From an uncultured Alphaproteobacteria bacterium (lineage in GTDB: Bacteria; Pseudomonadota; Alphaproteobacteria; Rhizobiales; Aestuariivirgaceae): a stretch of 33,894 nt of DNA. Positions 7,580 through 16,502 of the stretch are shown here, in pieces (position 1 is the first letter of the stretch; the number at the start of each line of letters is the position of its first letter). A model generated the notes under the pieces. The model ran no database searches. It had not been told where the DNA came from and saw nothing but the letters and a program-made list of their open reading frames with translations. A program made the translations under genes and the position numbers. Where the stretch lies: positions 1 through 33,894 of the forward strand of contig CAMFKI010000037.1 in the NCBI GenBank assembly GCA_945957365.1. The letters are read 5' to 3'.

Positions 7580-7761
7580 CGTCACCCCAGCGAAAGCTGG
7601 GGCCCCGCTTGAGGCCTCAGGCGTGATCTGGAGAGGCTCGGGAGAGGCGCCAGGCGGGTTATGCGGGCTGGCAGCTAGGGGGCTACCTTGAATTCCAGAA
7701 CTCCAAAAGCAATCGTTACGAATCCCACCAAAGCGGGGTGCCGGATTTCGCTGGCATGACG
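7580..7761. repeat. Family A repeat with an expanded loop (copy A3)
   Basis: The left arm (7580-7610) and right arm (7730-7761) are the usual family A halves, but they are separated by about 119 bp instead of roughly 13-25 bp. The interior (7611-7729) shows no ORF and no homology I recognise. It fills the gap between two convergent genes. Confidence 0.75.
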
Positions 7762-7770
7762 GCGATTGAA

Positions 7771-9018
7771 CTAGAGCAACCCCATCGCCTTCTCCGCCGC
7801 CGTGATCCCCGAAAGATGCGCGCCGTGAATTGTCGAGAAGGAGGGGATGGAGCAATGCTCCCCTGCCAGGATGATCCGGTCGGCCACCGTTTCGGTGAAC
7901 TTCAGGCGCGAGGCCGCCCTGCCGGGCCCGGCGTGGGAATAGCCGCCGAGCGTGAAGGGATCGGATGCCCAGTGGGTGCGGAGCGTCCGGACCACCCGCT
8001 TCCGCATGCCGGCGCCCAGGGCTTCGGTGATTGCCTCCAGCCCCACGTCCATCATCGCGGCATCGCTGAGCCTTTCGAGTTCGCCACCCTGCGAGCCACC
8101 GAAATGACAGACGACGAGGGGCCGGCCGAACGGGTTGAGGTGCAGGTTGAAGGGCTGCTTTGCCGGGTCGGCGAAGATGACGTCGCCATAGACGTGGCCA
8201 TAGCCTTCGACCGGCCTGTCGAGCAGCATGAAGAATTTTTCCGATACCCCCATCGGGCAATCATGCACGGCTTCCATGAGGCCGGGCGGCAGCGCCGGGT
8301 CGAAGCGGATCGATCCAGCGGCCAGAACATTGACGGGGACGGCGAGGATGATGCGCGAGGCGGTGAGCGTACCGCGCTGGGTTTCCAGCCGAACGGCCGG
8401 GCCCGACCAGTCGATGCGGGTGACGGGGGTGGACAGCGTCACCGGCAGGCCGGCGGCGTTCCGGGCGACCAGCGCGCCATAGCCGTTTTCCACCGGGTAG
8501 TCGCCGCCGTCATAGTGATAGCGCGCGGCGTCGAGGGTGGAGCAGAGTTCCGGGTCGAGCGACGTGATCTGCCCGATGATCATGCGCACCATCGGGTTCC
8601 AGCGGTTGTGAGGCTCCATGACGTCCGAGAAGGCGACGTCCTGCCCTGCCTTCCCGGCGGCAAGGATGTCCGCCATCACCTGCCTGAAGTAGAGGCCGAG
8701 CTCCGCCTGCTCGGCATCCGGCAAGGGACCGTCCTTGCCGAACAAGACGGTATGATCGCCGTCGAAATTGATGTTGCTGTTGTAGGCGAAGCCCAGCCTG
8801 TCGGCGATCCGCACGAAAGGGTTCTGGTCGGCCGAATGCAGCCAGTGCCCGCCGCAGTCGACGGGCAGGCCCAGCGTCGCGGTGTCCGTGTAGGCGCGGC
8901 CGCCGATGCGGTTGCGGGCCTCGAGCACGATGAAGCTCTTGCCCTGCTTCTGCAGTTCCAGCCCGGCGGCGAGGCCCGCGGCGCCCGCGCCGATGACGGC
9001 GACGTCGTAGTGGCTCAT
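7771..9018 (-). CDS. FAD-dependent amine oxidase (flavin monoamine oxidase family)
   Basis: A 415-residue flavoprotein likely to oxidise an amine to an imine with H2O2 release; the substrate is unknown. The N-terminal Rossmann motif is VIGAGAAGLAAGLEL, followed by VLEARNRIGGRAYT (the GG doublet of the family). The C-terminal FAD-binding end is ILAGEHCSIPSFSTIHGAHLSG. No signal peptide or membrane segment is seen, so it is cytosolic. The start ATG overlaps the alkB stop as ATGA, a classical coupling overlap, so the two are co-expressed. Polyamine- or monoamine-oxidase-like is as far as the sequence allows. Confidence 0.9.
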   Translation of the reverse strand: MSHYDVAVIGAGAAGLAAGLELQKQGKSFIVLEARNRIGGRAYTDTATLGLPVDCGGHWLHSADQNPFVRIADRLGFAYNSNINFDGDHTVLFGKDGPLPDAEQAELGLYFRQVMADILAAGKAGQDVAFSDVMEPHNRWNPMVRMIIGQITSLDPELCSTLDAARYHYDGGDYPVENGYGALVARNAAGLPVTLSTPVTRIDWSGPAVRLETQRGTLTASRIILAVPVNVLAAGSIRFDPALPPGLMEAVHDCPMGVSEKFFMLLDRPVEGYGHVYGDVIFADPAKQPFNLHLNPFGRPLVVCHFGGSQGGELERLSDAAMMDVGLEAITEALGAGMRKRVVRTLRTHWASDPFTLGGYSHAGPGRAASRLKFTETVADRIILAGEHCSIPSFSTIHGAHLSGITAAEKAMGLL

Positions 9019-9617
9019 GGTCTGGTCACCCTTCTGAGCGTGAGGTTGATGCGCCCGCCGTCCTTCAGCAGGGTGGAGGTGCCCGGCAGCACCCGGTCGA
9101 TGCCGTGATAGCAGAGGCGCGATGACCCGCCCATGACGAGCACGTCGCCGGAGGCGAGCTTCAGCGTTTCGGTCCTGCCGCCGCGCTCCGGACCGCCCAT
9201 GCGGAACACCGCCGTGTCGCCCAGCGAGACGGAGAGGACGGGGGCGGCGAGATCCTCCTCGTCGGCATCCCGGTGCAGCCCCATCTTGGCGCCGCCATTG
9301 TAGAAATTGACGAGGCAGGCTTCCGGGTCATGGGGGTAGCCGGAGACCGCCCGCCACAGCGCCAGCAGCCGGTCCGGGATCGCCGGCCAGGGCCGGCCGG
9401 TTTCGGGATGGCTCGGCTGGTAGCGGTAGCCCGCCCGGTCCGACACCCAGCCGAGCGGCCCCAGATTGGTCATCCGCACGGTGAAGGGCCGGCCGGTGCG
9501 CGGCATGACGGGGATGAACAGCGGGGCCTCCGCCACGGCGGTGCGCAGCGCCTCCACCAGCAGGCGCTGTTCGTCGGTTCCCAAGTGGCCGGGCAAATAC
9601 CGCAGTCCGGGTTGCAT
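9015..9617 (-). CDS. alkB: AlkB-type alpha-ketoglutarate-dependent dioxygenase
   Basis: Fe(II)/2-oxoglutarate enzyme that removes alkyl groups from damaged DNA or RNA bases by oxidative demethylation, releasing formaldehyde. The 200 residues contain the iron ligands H115-x-D117 (LHRDADE) and H171 (CYHGIDRV), and the 2OG-binding arginines R189 and R195 spaced as in E. coli AlkB (R204/R210). NFYNGGAKMGLH and GDVLVMGGSSRL are typical. Coupled by a 4-bp overlap to the downstream amine oxidase. It is divergent from the cupin gene across 87 bp. No Ada-type regulator is nearby. Confidence 0.94.
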   Translation of the reverse strand: MQPGLRYLPGHLGTDEQRLLVEALRTAVAEAPLFIPVMPRTGRPFTVRMTNLGPLGWVSDRAGYRYQPSHPETGRPWPAIPDRLLALWRAVSGYPHDPEACLVNFYNGGAKMGLHRDADEEDLAAPVLSVSLGDTAVFRMGGPERGGRTETLKLASGDVLVMGGSSRLCYHGIDRVLPGTSTLLKDGGRINLTLRRVTRP

Positions 9618-9704
9618 TTGCCGCTTTTCCCATCAGCAGACTTGCGCGGGCAAGCCGTTTCTCCGCATGATCCACGCTCAATCGATTTCACAGGAGGTCC
9701 GGCC

Positions 9705-10079
9705 ATGAAGTCCTGCAGGCTCATCAGTGGTGGGGAGAGCTATGACGGCAAGCAGGGGCTCTCCTATTTCTCGGGCATCTCGGCGGAATCGGCGGGTTCC
9801 GAAAAGCTGTGCATGCACATCGTGACCATTCCGCCCGGAGCCTCGGCCCGCCCGCACTATCACGCGGCGCATGAATCGGCGATCTTCGTGCTGGAGGGCC
9901 ATTCCGAGATGCGCCACGGGCCCAATCTCGAGCATGTCATGATCGTCAAGGCGGGGGACTTCTGCTACATCCCGGCGGGCGTCCCGCACCAGCCCTACAA
10001 TCCCACCGACAAGCCGGTGAGGGCGGTCATCGCCCGGACCGACCCCAATGAGCAGGAAAGCGTGGTGCTGCTCGACTGA
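9705..10079 (+). CDS. Small cupin-domain protein
   Basis: A 124-residue single-cupin protein. Cupin motif 1 is PHYHAAHESAIFVLEG with metal ligands H51, H53 and E57; motif 2 is GDFCYIPAGVPHQPYN with H95. All four classical ligands are present, so it probably binds a metal and may be a dioxygenase, isomerase or sugar/small-molecule binder; the substrate cannot be told. The start is fixed by a perfect AGGAGG (9692-9697) seven bases before the ATG. The gene is divergent from alkB and followed by the dnaK promoter region. Confidence 0.9.
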   Translation: MKSCRLISGGESYDGKQGLSYFSGISAESAGSEKLCMHIVTIPPGASARPHYHAAHESAIFVLEGHSEMRHGPNLEHVMIVKAGDFCYIPAGVPHQPYNPTDKPVRAVIARTDPNEQESVVLLD

Positions 10080-10106
10080 GGGGCACAAAATTGCGTGGGG
10101 GAACCG

Positions 10107-10136
10107 CTTGATAGCCTTTACCCCCCTGCCTATATA
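10107..10136 (+). promoter_or_regulatory. dnaK promoter, heat-shock (RpoH) type overlapping a sigma-70 pattern
   Basis: CTTGAT at 10107-10112 followed after 16 bp by CCTATATA (10129-10136) resembles alphaproteobacterial RpoH promoters (CTTG and a C-rich, then A/T, -10). Shifted by one base it also reads TTGATA-17 bp-TATATA, a good sigma-70 promoter. Predicted transcription start is near 10143, leaving a leader of about 135 bases before dnaK. Confidence 0.6.
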
Positions 10137-10193
10137 GCCCTCGACAGCCGGTGACCCGAGGAATCGGGAAGCCGGGACCTAATCTTAATCAGG

Positions 10194-10258
10194 AGGCGGA
10201 CCCCCCTTAGCCAATGGGGGTCGGGCAAGTGCCTAAAGGGCTTTCCCAAGCTCCGCCT
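10194..10258 (+). promoter_or_regulatory. Structured 5' leader of dnaK
   Basis: In the dnaK leader, aggcgga (10194-10200) is exactly complementary to tccgcct (10252-10258). Inside this stem cccccc (10201-10206) faces ggggg (10216-10220), and ggg-cttt-ccc (10238-10247) can form a further small hairpin. The stem closes eight bases before the GGAGG ribosome-binding site (10266-10270). It could be a translational control element or thermosensor, but no masking of the Shine-Dalgarno is evident. Confidence 0.4.
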
Positions 10259-10276
10259 GCCAATTGGAGGATCAAG

Positions 10277-12190
<1,914 letters not shown>

Positions 12191-12206
12191 GGCCTCAGAT
12201 GATCAG

Positions 12207-12262
12207 GAACCCCGCTTCACGTCGCGGGCCCCAATTGGGGCCTGTCACGCGGGGCGGGGTTC
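12207..12262 (+). terminator. Nested hairpin between dnaK and dnaJ (attenuator or mRNA processing site)
   Basis: An outer stem gaaccccgc (12207-12215) pairs exactly with gcggggttc (12254-12262). Within it lies a perfect 16-bp palindrome ggccccaattggggcc (12227-12242). Only a weak, mixed pyrimidine stretch follows, so it is unlikely to end transcription fully. It may stabilise the dnaK message or lower dnaJ expression relative to dnaK. Confidence 0.5.
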
Positions 12263-12340
12263 TGCTCTATTCCACCCCCAGTTTTCCCCGTTCCTTCGGG
12301 CGTTCCACCCGAGGACGACAATCGACAGCGGTACGCATTC

Positions 12341-13501
12341 ATGGCCAAGCGTGACTATTATGATGTTCTGGGCGTTGGCCGGTCGGCCGACGAGAAGGAA
12401 CTCAAGGCCGCCTATCGCAAGCTCGCCAAGCAGCTTCACCCCGACGCCAACCAGGGCGATGCCCAGACCGAGGCCAAGTTCAAGGAACTGAACGAGGCTT
12501 ACGATGTGCTGAAGGACCCGCAGAAGCGCGCGGCCTACGACCGGTTCGGCCACCAGGCCTTCGAGAACGGCATGGGCAGCCGCGGCGGTGCGGGCTTCGG
12601 GCCGGATTTCAATTCCTCGATGTCCGACATCTTCGAGGACCTGTTCGGCGACTTCATGGGCGGTGGTGGCGCTGGGCGCGGCCGCCGCGGCGGCGGCGGG
12701 CGCAATTCCGGCGCCACGCGCGGCGCCGACCTGCGCTACAACATGGAAATCAACCTCACCGAGGCCTTCACCGGAAAGACGGCGCAGATCCGCGTGCCCT
12801 CGTCGGTGACCTGCGAGGTGTGCAGCGGCACCGGTGCGAAGCCCGGCACGTCGCCCAAGACCTGTTCCACCTGCGGCGGCCAGGGGGCCGTGCGTTCGCA
12901 GTCCGGTTTCTTCACGGTGGAGCGGACCTGCCCCACCTGCCAGGGCCGTGGCCAGGTCATCTCGGACCCCTGCAACGCCTGTTCCGGCCAGGGCCGCGTC
13001 ACCAAGGAACGCACCCTCTCGGTCAACATTCCGGCCGGTGTCGAGGATGGCACACGCATCCGGCTCGCCAGCGAGGGCGAGGCGGGCATGCGCGGCGGCC
13101 CCTCGGGCGATCTCTACATCTTCCTCTCGGTGCGCCCGCACGAGTTCTTCCAGCGTGATGGTGCCGATCTCTATTGCAAGGTGCCGGTGTCGATGACCGT
13201 CGCCGCCATGGGCGGCGAATTCGAGGTGCCGACGATCGACGGCAAGAAGGCCCGGGTTTCGGTGCCCGACGGCACCCAGACGGGCAAGCAGTTCCGCCTC
13301 AAGAACAAGGGCATGCCGGTGCTGCGATCGTCCCAGCTGGGCGACATGTACATCCAGGTGGCGGTCGAAACCCCGGTCAACCTGTCGCGCCGCCAGAAGG
13401 AGCTCTTGAAGGAGTTCGAGAAGGAAGCGAAGAACAACAGCCCCGAATCCGAGGGCTTCTTCGCCAAGGCCAAGGCCTTCTGGGACGGCTTCGGCAGCTG
13501 A
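12341..13501 (+). CDS. dnaJ: Molecular chaperone DnaJ (Hsp40)
   Basis: Type I J-protein that stimulates DnaK ATPase and delivers substrates. The 386 residues contain an N-terminal J domain with the HPD motif (KQLHPDANQ), a Gly-rich region (GGGGAGRGRRGGGGR), and the zinc-finger region with four CxxCxGxG repeats (CEVCSGTG, CSTCGGQG, CPTCQGRG, CNACSGQG). The C-terminal substrate-binding domains include IPAGVEDGTRIRL. All landmarks are intact. It is in the dnaK transcription unit, closed by a strong terminator at 13529. Confidence 0.98.
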   Translation: MAKRDYYDVLGVGRSADEKELKAAYRKLAKQLHPDANQGDAQTEAKFKELNEAYDVLKDPQKRAAYDRFGHQAFENGMGSRGGAGFGPDFNSSMSDIFEDLFGDFMGGGGAGRGRRGGGGRNSGATRGADLRYNMEINLTEAFTGKTAQIRVPSSVTCEVCSGTGAKPGTSPKTCSTCGGQGAVRSQSGFFTVERTCPTCQGRGQVISDPCNACSGQGRVTKERTLSVNIPAGVEDGTRIRLASEGEAGMRGGPSGDLYIFLSVRPHEFFQRDGADLYCKVPVSMTVAAMGGEFEVPTIDGKKARVSVPDGTQTGKQFRLKNKGMPVLRSSQLGDMYIQVAVETPVNLSRRQKELLKEFEKEAKNNSPESEGFFAKAKAFWDGFGS

Positions 13502-13528
13502 GGCTCCTCTTCATTCCCACCATGCATG

Positions 13529-13555
13529 ATGCCCGGGGCTCGTCCCGGGCATTTT
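13529..13555 (+). terminator. Rho-independent terminator after dnaJ
   Basis: A perfect 9-bp stem atgcccggg / cccgggcat with a six-base loop (gctcgt), followed by TTTT, 28 bases after the dnaJ stop codon. This is the clearest intrinsic terminator in the window. Confidence 0.8.
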
Positions 13556-13572
13556 CATGCGCCCCTCCCATT

Positions 13573-13651
13573 TCACCTTGCCCCGGCCTGATCGGGGCAT
13601 CCTCTTTGTGGCCACCAAAAAGGATCGCCCGGTCAAGCCGGGCGAAGGTGA
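13573..13651. repeat. Family B intergenic repeat (copy B1)
   Basis: Starts tcaccttgccccggc, forms ccccggcctgatcgggg, then a middle segment with ccaaaaaggatcgccc, then cgcccggtcaagccgggcg and ends gaaggtga. The two small palindromes face each other. A near-identical copy is at 23344-23423. It lies between the convergent dnaJ and SH3-protein genes. Confidence 0.85.
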
Positions 13652-13684
13652 TGCGTTGAAACGGGAGCGGGGAGCGAGTCTCGC

Positions 13685-14293
13685 TCAGTCCACCTTTTCG
13701 CCGGGATAGACACCCCACAGCTGGGTCTGCTGGATATAGCCGTCATAGCCGCCGGCCTTGAGCTCGCACCAGTCGCCGTCACAGTTCTCGACCTCGGCCA
13801 CCACGCCGGAGCCGACTTCGGCCACGATGCCGGCGCCGCTCTTCGCGCTCTGCATCAGGGGAACGTTCTGGCCCGCCTTCCACGGGGCAACTTCGGCCGT
13901 GCGCTTGCCGGCCAGCATGTTCTGCAGGATCCAGCCTTCCTCGCCGTCCGAATCACGGATGCGCCGCCAGTTCTCGAACTCCGCGACGATCTCGACGGGC
14001 AGGCCCTTGCGCTGGAACACCCAGGCCACCGGGTGATCGCTCGACGGGCCACGGCGCACGTTGACCTTCTCGGCCTTCAGCGAAACGAAACGGGGAATGG
14101 GATAGCCCGAGGGTCCGACAGGCTTGGGCGCCTCCTGCCCGATCGACCCGGTCACTTCGCCCTTCGGCGCGCTGGCCAGCGAATCGGCGCGCTTGCCGAA
14201 CAGCGACCAGCCCACCGCCGCGGCAACGGCAATGCACGCCAAGCTCAGGATGATGGAACCATAACGCCGCTTCGCGGCAGGGCTTCCCGCCAT
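13685..14293 (-). CDS. Membrane-anchored protein with two bacterial SH3-like domains
   Basis: A 202-residue protein with a short basic N-terminus and one hydrophobic segment (about residues 12-33), either an uncleaved signal anchor or a signal peptide, so the bulk is periplasmic. Two SH3-like modules (Pfam SH3_3/SH3_4 type) follow. The first is at about residues 69-127 (KVNVRRGPSSDHPVAWVF, EEGWILQNML); the second, at about 133-193, includes ENCDGDWCELKAGGYDGYI with a possible disulfide pair. Such domains usually bind peptidoglycan or other envelope components; no enzyme domain is attached. ATG 14293 is chosen because it precedes the hydrophobic segment; an upstream in-frame ATG at 14407 adds 38 unlike residues. 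Confidence 0.88.
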   Translation of the reverse strand: MAGSPAAKRRYGSIILSLACIAVAAAVGWSLFGKRADSLASAPKGEVTGSIGQEAPKPVGPSGYPIPRFVSLKAEKVNVRRGPSSDHPVAWVFQRKGLPVEIVAEFENWRRIRDSDGEEGWILQNMLAGKRTAEVAPWKAGQNVPLMQSAKSGAGIVAEVGSGVVAEVENCDGDWCELKAGGYDGYIQQTQLWGVYPGEKVD

Positions 14294-14363
14294 GATATCC
14301 GAACAATCCTCTTGCAGGCCCGGACGCGGTTCGACCGGGGTGGAGCCCCCACGCCACAAAGCC

Positions 14364-14391
14364 AGTTTACACCACATGCCAGCCCGTGCAA
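14364..14391 (-). promoter_or_regulatory. Candidate promoter for the SH3-domain gene
   Basis: On the minus strand, TTGCAC (14391-14386), 16 bp, then TAAACT (14369-14364). Transcription would start near 14357, about 64 bases before the chosen ATG, which also argues against the longer upstream start at 14407. Confidence 0.4.
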
Positions 14392-14492
14392 ACCAAGGAA
14401 ACGCCAATCGCGACCCGGCACGGACCGGTGGCAGGATTGATCCTGCAGGGTTAAGATTGTGTGAGGATTGGGACCGGAGTCAGGATCACCGC

Positions 14493-15482
14493 ATGAGCAA
14501 GCGCAAGCCCGTCGTCGTCGTCACCCGCAAGCTGCCCGACGTCGTCGAGACCCGGATGATGGAACTGTTCAATACGAGACTCAACGCCTCGGACGAGGCG
14601 ATGGGCCGCGCCGAACTGATCGAGGCGGTGAAGACGGCCGAAGTCCTCGTCCCCACCGTCACCGACCGCATCGACAAGGCGGTGCTGCTGCAGGCCGGGG
14701 ACCAGCTGAAGCTCATCGCCAATTTCGGCAATGGCGTGGACAACATCGATGTCGAAACCGCCCTGTCGCGCGGCATCACCGTCACCAACACGCCGGGCGT
14801 GCTGACGGAGGATACGGCCGACTTCACCATGGCCCTCATCATGGCGGTGTCGCGCCGCATCATCGAGGGCGCCCAGGTCATCGGCGCGGATAATTCCTGG
14901 GCCGGCTGGTCGCCGACCTGGATGCTCGGCCACCGTATCTGGGGCAAGCGTCTCGGCATCATCGGCATGGGCCGCATCGGCACCGCGGTGGCCCGCCGCG
15001 CCAAGGCCTTCGGCCTGCAGATCCACTATCACAACCGCAAGCCCGTCCATTCCAAGATCGAGGAGCAGCTCGAGGCCACCTATTGGGAGAGCCTCGACCA
15101 GATGCTGGCGCGCATGGACATCGTGTCGGTCAACTGCCCGCACACGCCGGCGACCTATCACCTGCTGTCGGCACGCCGCCTGAAGCTGATGAAGCCCGAG
15201 GCCATCATCGTCAACACGGCGCGCGGCGAGGTGATCGACGAGAATGCGCTGGCCCGCATGCTGGAAGCGGGCGAACTCGGCGGTGCCGGCCTCGACGTGT
15301 TCGAGCACGAGCCGGCCGTGAACCCGCGGCTCCTCAAGGCCAAGAAGGCGGTGCTGCTGCCGCACATGGGATCGGCCACCATCGAGGGCCGCATCGACAT
15401 GGGCGAGAAGGTGATCATCAACATCAAGACCTGGGTCGACGGGCATAATCCGCCGGACAGGGTACTGCCGTCGATGCTGTGA
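14493..15482 (+). CDS. D-2-hydroxyacid dehydrogenase (glyoxylate/hydroxypyruvate reductase-like)
   Basis: NAD(P)-dependent reductase of 2-ketoacids, cytosolic, 329 aa. The Rossmann motif is GIIGMGRIGTAVARRAKAFG (about residues 155-174). The catalytic triad is R244 (NTARGEVID), E273 (FEHEP) and H291 (PHMGSA). The sequence is close to the D-glycerate dehydrogenase/glyoxylate reductase branch; the exact substrate is an inference. The start at 14493 has AGGA eight bases upstream, and an upstream in-frame start at 14292 would overlap the divergent gene. It is convergent with the glutamine amidotransferase-like gene across a large hairpin repeat. Confidence 0.92.
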   Translation: MSKRKPVVVVTRKLPDVVETRMMELFNTRLNASDEAMGRAELIEAVKTAEVLVPTVTDRIDKAVLLQAGDQLKLIANFGNGVDNIDVETALSRGITVTNTPGVLTEDTADFTMALIMAVSRRIIEGAQVIGADNSWAGWSPTWMLGHRIWGKRLGIIGMGRIGTAVARRAKAFGLQIHYHNRKPVHSKIEEQLEATYWESLDQMLARMDIVSVNCPHTPATYHLLSARRLKLMKPEAIIVNTARGEVIDENALARMLEAGELGGAGLDVFEHEPAVNPRLLKAKKAVLLPHMGSATIEGRIDMGEKVIINIKTWVDGHNPPDRVLPSML

Positions 15483-15490
15483 GGCTCAAG

Positions 15491-15639
15491 GGCCCTCATC
15501 CGGCCTGTCGGCCACCTTCTCCCATTGCTTCGCAACGGGAGAAGGACTCGTGGTGAGACCGCGCTCAAATCCACCCGACTGAGTCCTTCTCCCGTCCCGC
15601 AGGGATGGGAGAAGGTGCCCGACAGGGCGGATGAGGGCC
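15491..15639. repeat. Family C long inverted repeat between convergent genes
   Basis: Two 59-base arms (15491-15549 and 15581-15639) in inverted orientation with a 31-base loop. The outer parts pair well (ggccctcatcc with ggatgagggcc-type sequence, cttctccc with gggagaag). Each arm also carries its own hairpin, ccttctccc...cgggagaagg, so the element can fold as a cruciform. It fills the space between two convergent stop codons and probably acts as a bidirectional mRNA 3' structure. Confidence 0.85.
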
Positions 15640-15658
15640 TCTCTCCGCGTGACGCGTT

Positions 15659-16435
15659 CTACGCCACCGTCCGCAGCGTCTTGCCGCGCGTGGCGGCATA
15701 GCCCCTCACCGCGTTTCCGAACGCCGTGAACAGCTTCACCGAGTCCGGATTGTTCAGCGCCTTGAATTCCGGATGCCACTGGGTGCCCATGGCGAAGCTC
15801 TTGGCGTCGCGCACCGAGACGGCCTCGATGATGCCGTCGGGGGCGGTGGCTTCCACCTGCAGGCCCTTGGCGAGGCGCTTGATGCCCTGGCGGTGGATCG
15901 AGTTCACCATGGTCTCGCGCTTGCCGAGGATCTGTTCGAGCTGGCTGCCCGGGCGGATGTTGATGGCGTGGGCGGGCGCATAGCGCACGTCGACGTCGTC
16001 GTTCTGCGGGGCGCGGTGGTCGAGGCGGCCCTCGATGGTCTGCAGTTCGGTGTCGAGCGTGCCGCCCAGCACCACGTTCAGCTCCTGGAAGCCGCGGCAG
16101 ATGCAGAACAGGGGCAGGCCCTTCTTCAGCACCTTCTCGATCAGCTTCAGCGTGGTGGCGTCACGCGCGTGATCATAGGGCTCGTGCGCGGTCGAGGGCT
16201 GTTCGCCGTAGCGCGGCGGATGCACGTTGGAGGCAGCCCCGGTGATCACCATGCCGTCGAAATGCTCGAGCAGGTCGTCGAGCTGCAGCGCGTCGACGAT
16301 CGAGGGGATCATGACGGGCGAGCACAGCGCCACTTCGGCCACGGCGCGCACGTATTTGTCGCCGATCGAGTGATAGAGGAAGCCGTGGCTCTCATGGGTG
16401 TCCGCAGGAAGGCCGACGAGGGGCAGGTAGGACAT
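15659..16435 (-). CDS. Class I glutamine amidotransferase-like hydrolase (gamma-glutamyl-GABA hydrolase family)
   Basis: A 258-residue peptidase C26 family protein related to PuuD, which frees GABA from gamma-glutamyl-GABA in putrescine breakdown. The nucleophile C113 lies in FCICRGFQELNV and the other triad members are H221 and E223 in GTQWHPEF. The start MSYLPLVGLPAD at 16435 has AAGG eight bases upstream; the open frame continues upstream only into the divergent SDR gene. No other putrescine-pathway gene adjoins it, so the substrate is uncertain. Confidence 0.9.
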   Translation of the reverse strand: MSYLPLVGLPADTHESHGFLYHSIGDKYVRAVAEVALCSPVMIPSIVDALQLDDLLEHFDGMVITGAASNVHPPRYGEQPSTAHEPYDHARDATTLKLIEKVLKKGLPLFCICRGFQELNVVLGGTLDTELQTIEGRLDHRAPQNDDVDVRYAPAHAINIRPGSQLEQILGKRETMVNSIHRQGIKRLAKGLQVEATAPDGIIEAVSVRDAKSFAMGTQWHPEFKALNNPDSVKLFTAFGNAVRGYAATRGKTLRTVA

Positions 16436-16444
16436 TTCCGAACC

Positions 16445-16474
16445 TTGTGGGAAAGCTGATTTGCCGTCTAGATA
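16445..16474 (+). promoter_or_regulatory. Candidate promoter for the SDR/acyl-CoA dehydrogenase operon
   Basis: TTGTGG (16445-16450), 18 bp, TAGATA (16469-16474), 28 bases before the SDR start, in the 67-bp gap between divergent genes. The match to consensus is moderate; an opposing promoter for the hydrolase gene must share the same short region. Confidence 0.25.
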
Positions 16475-16502
16475 GCAAGGACTTGGGGGGAAAGTCCAAC
16501 CG

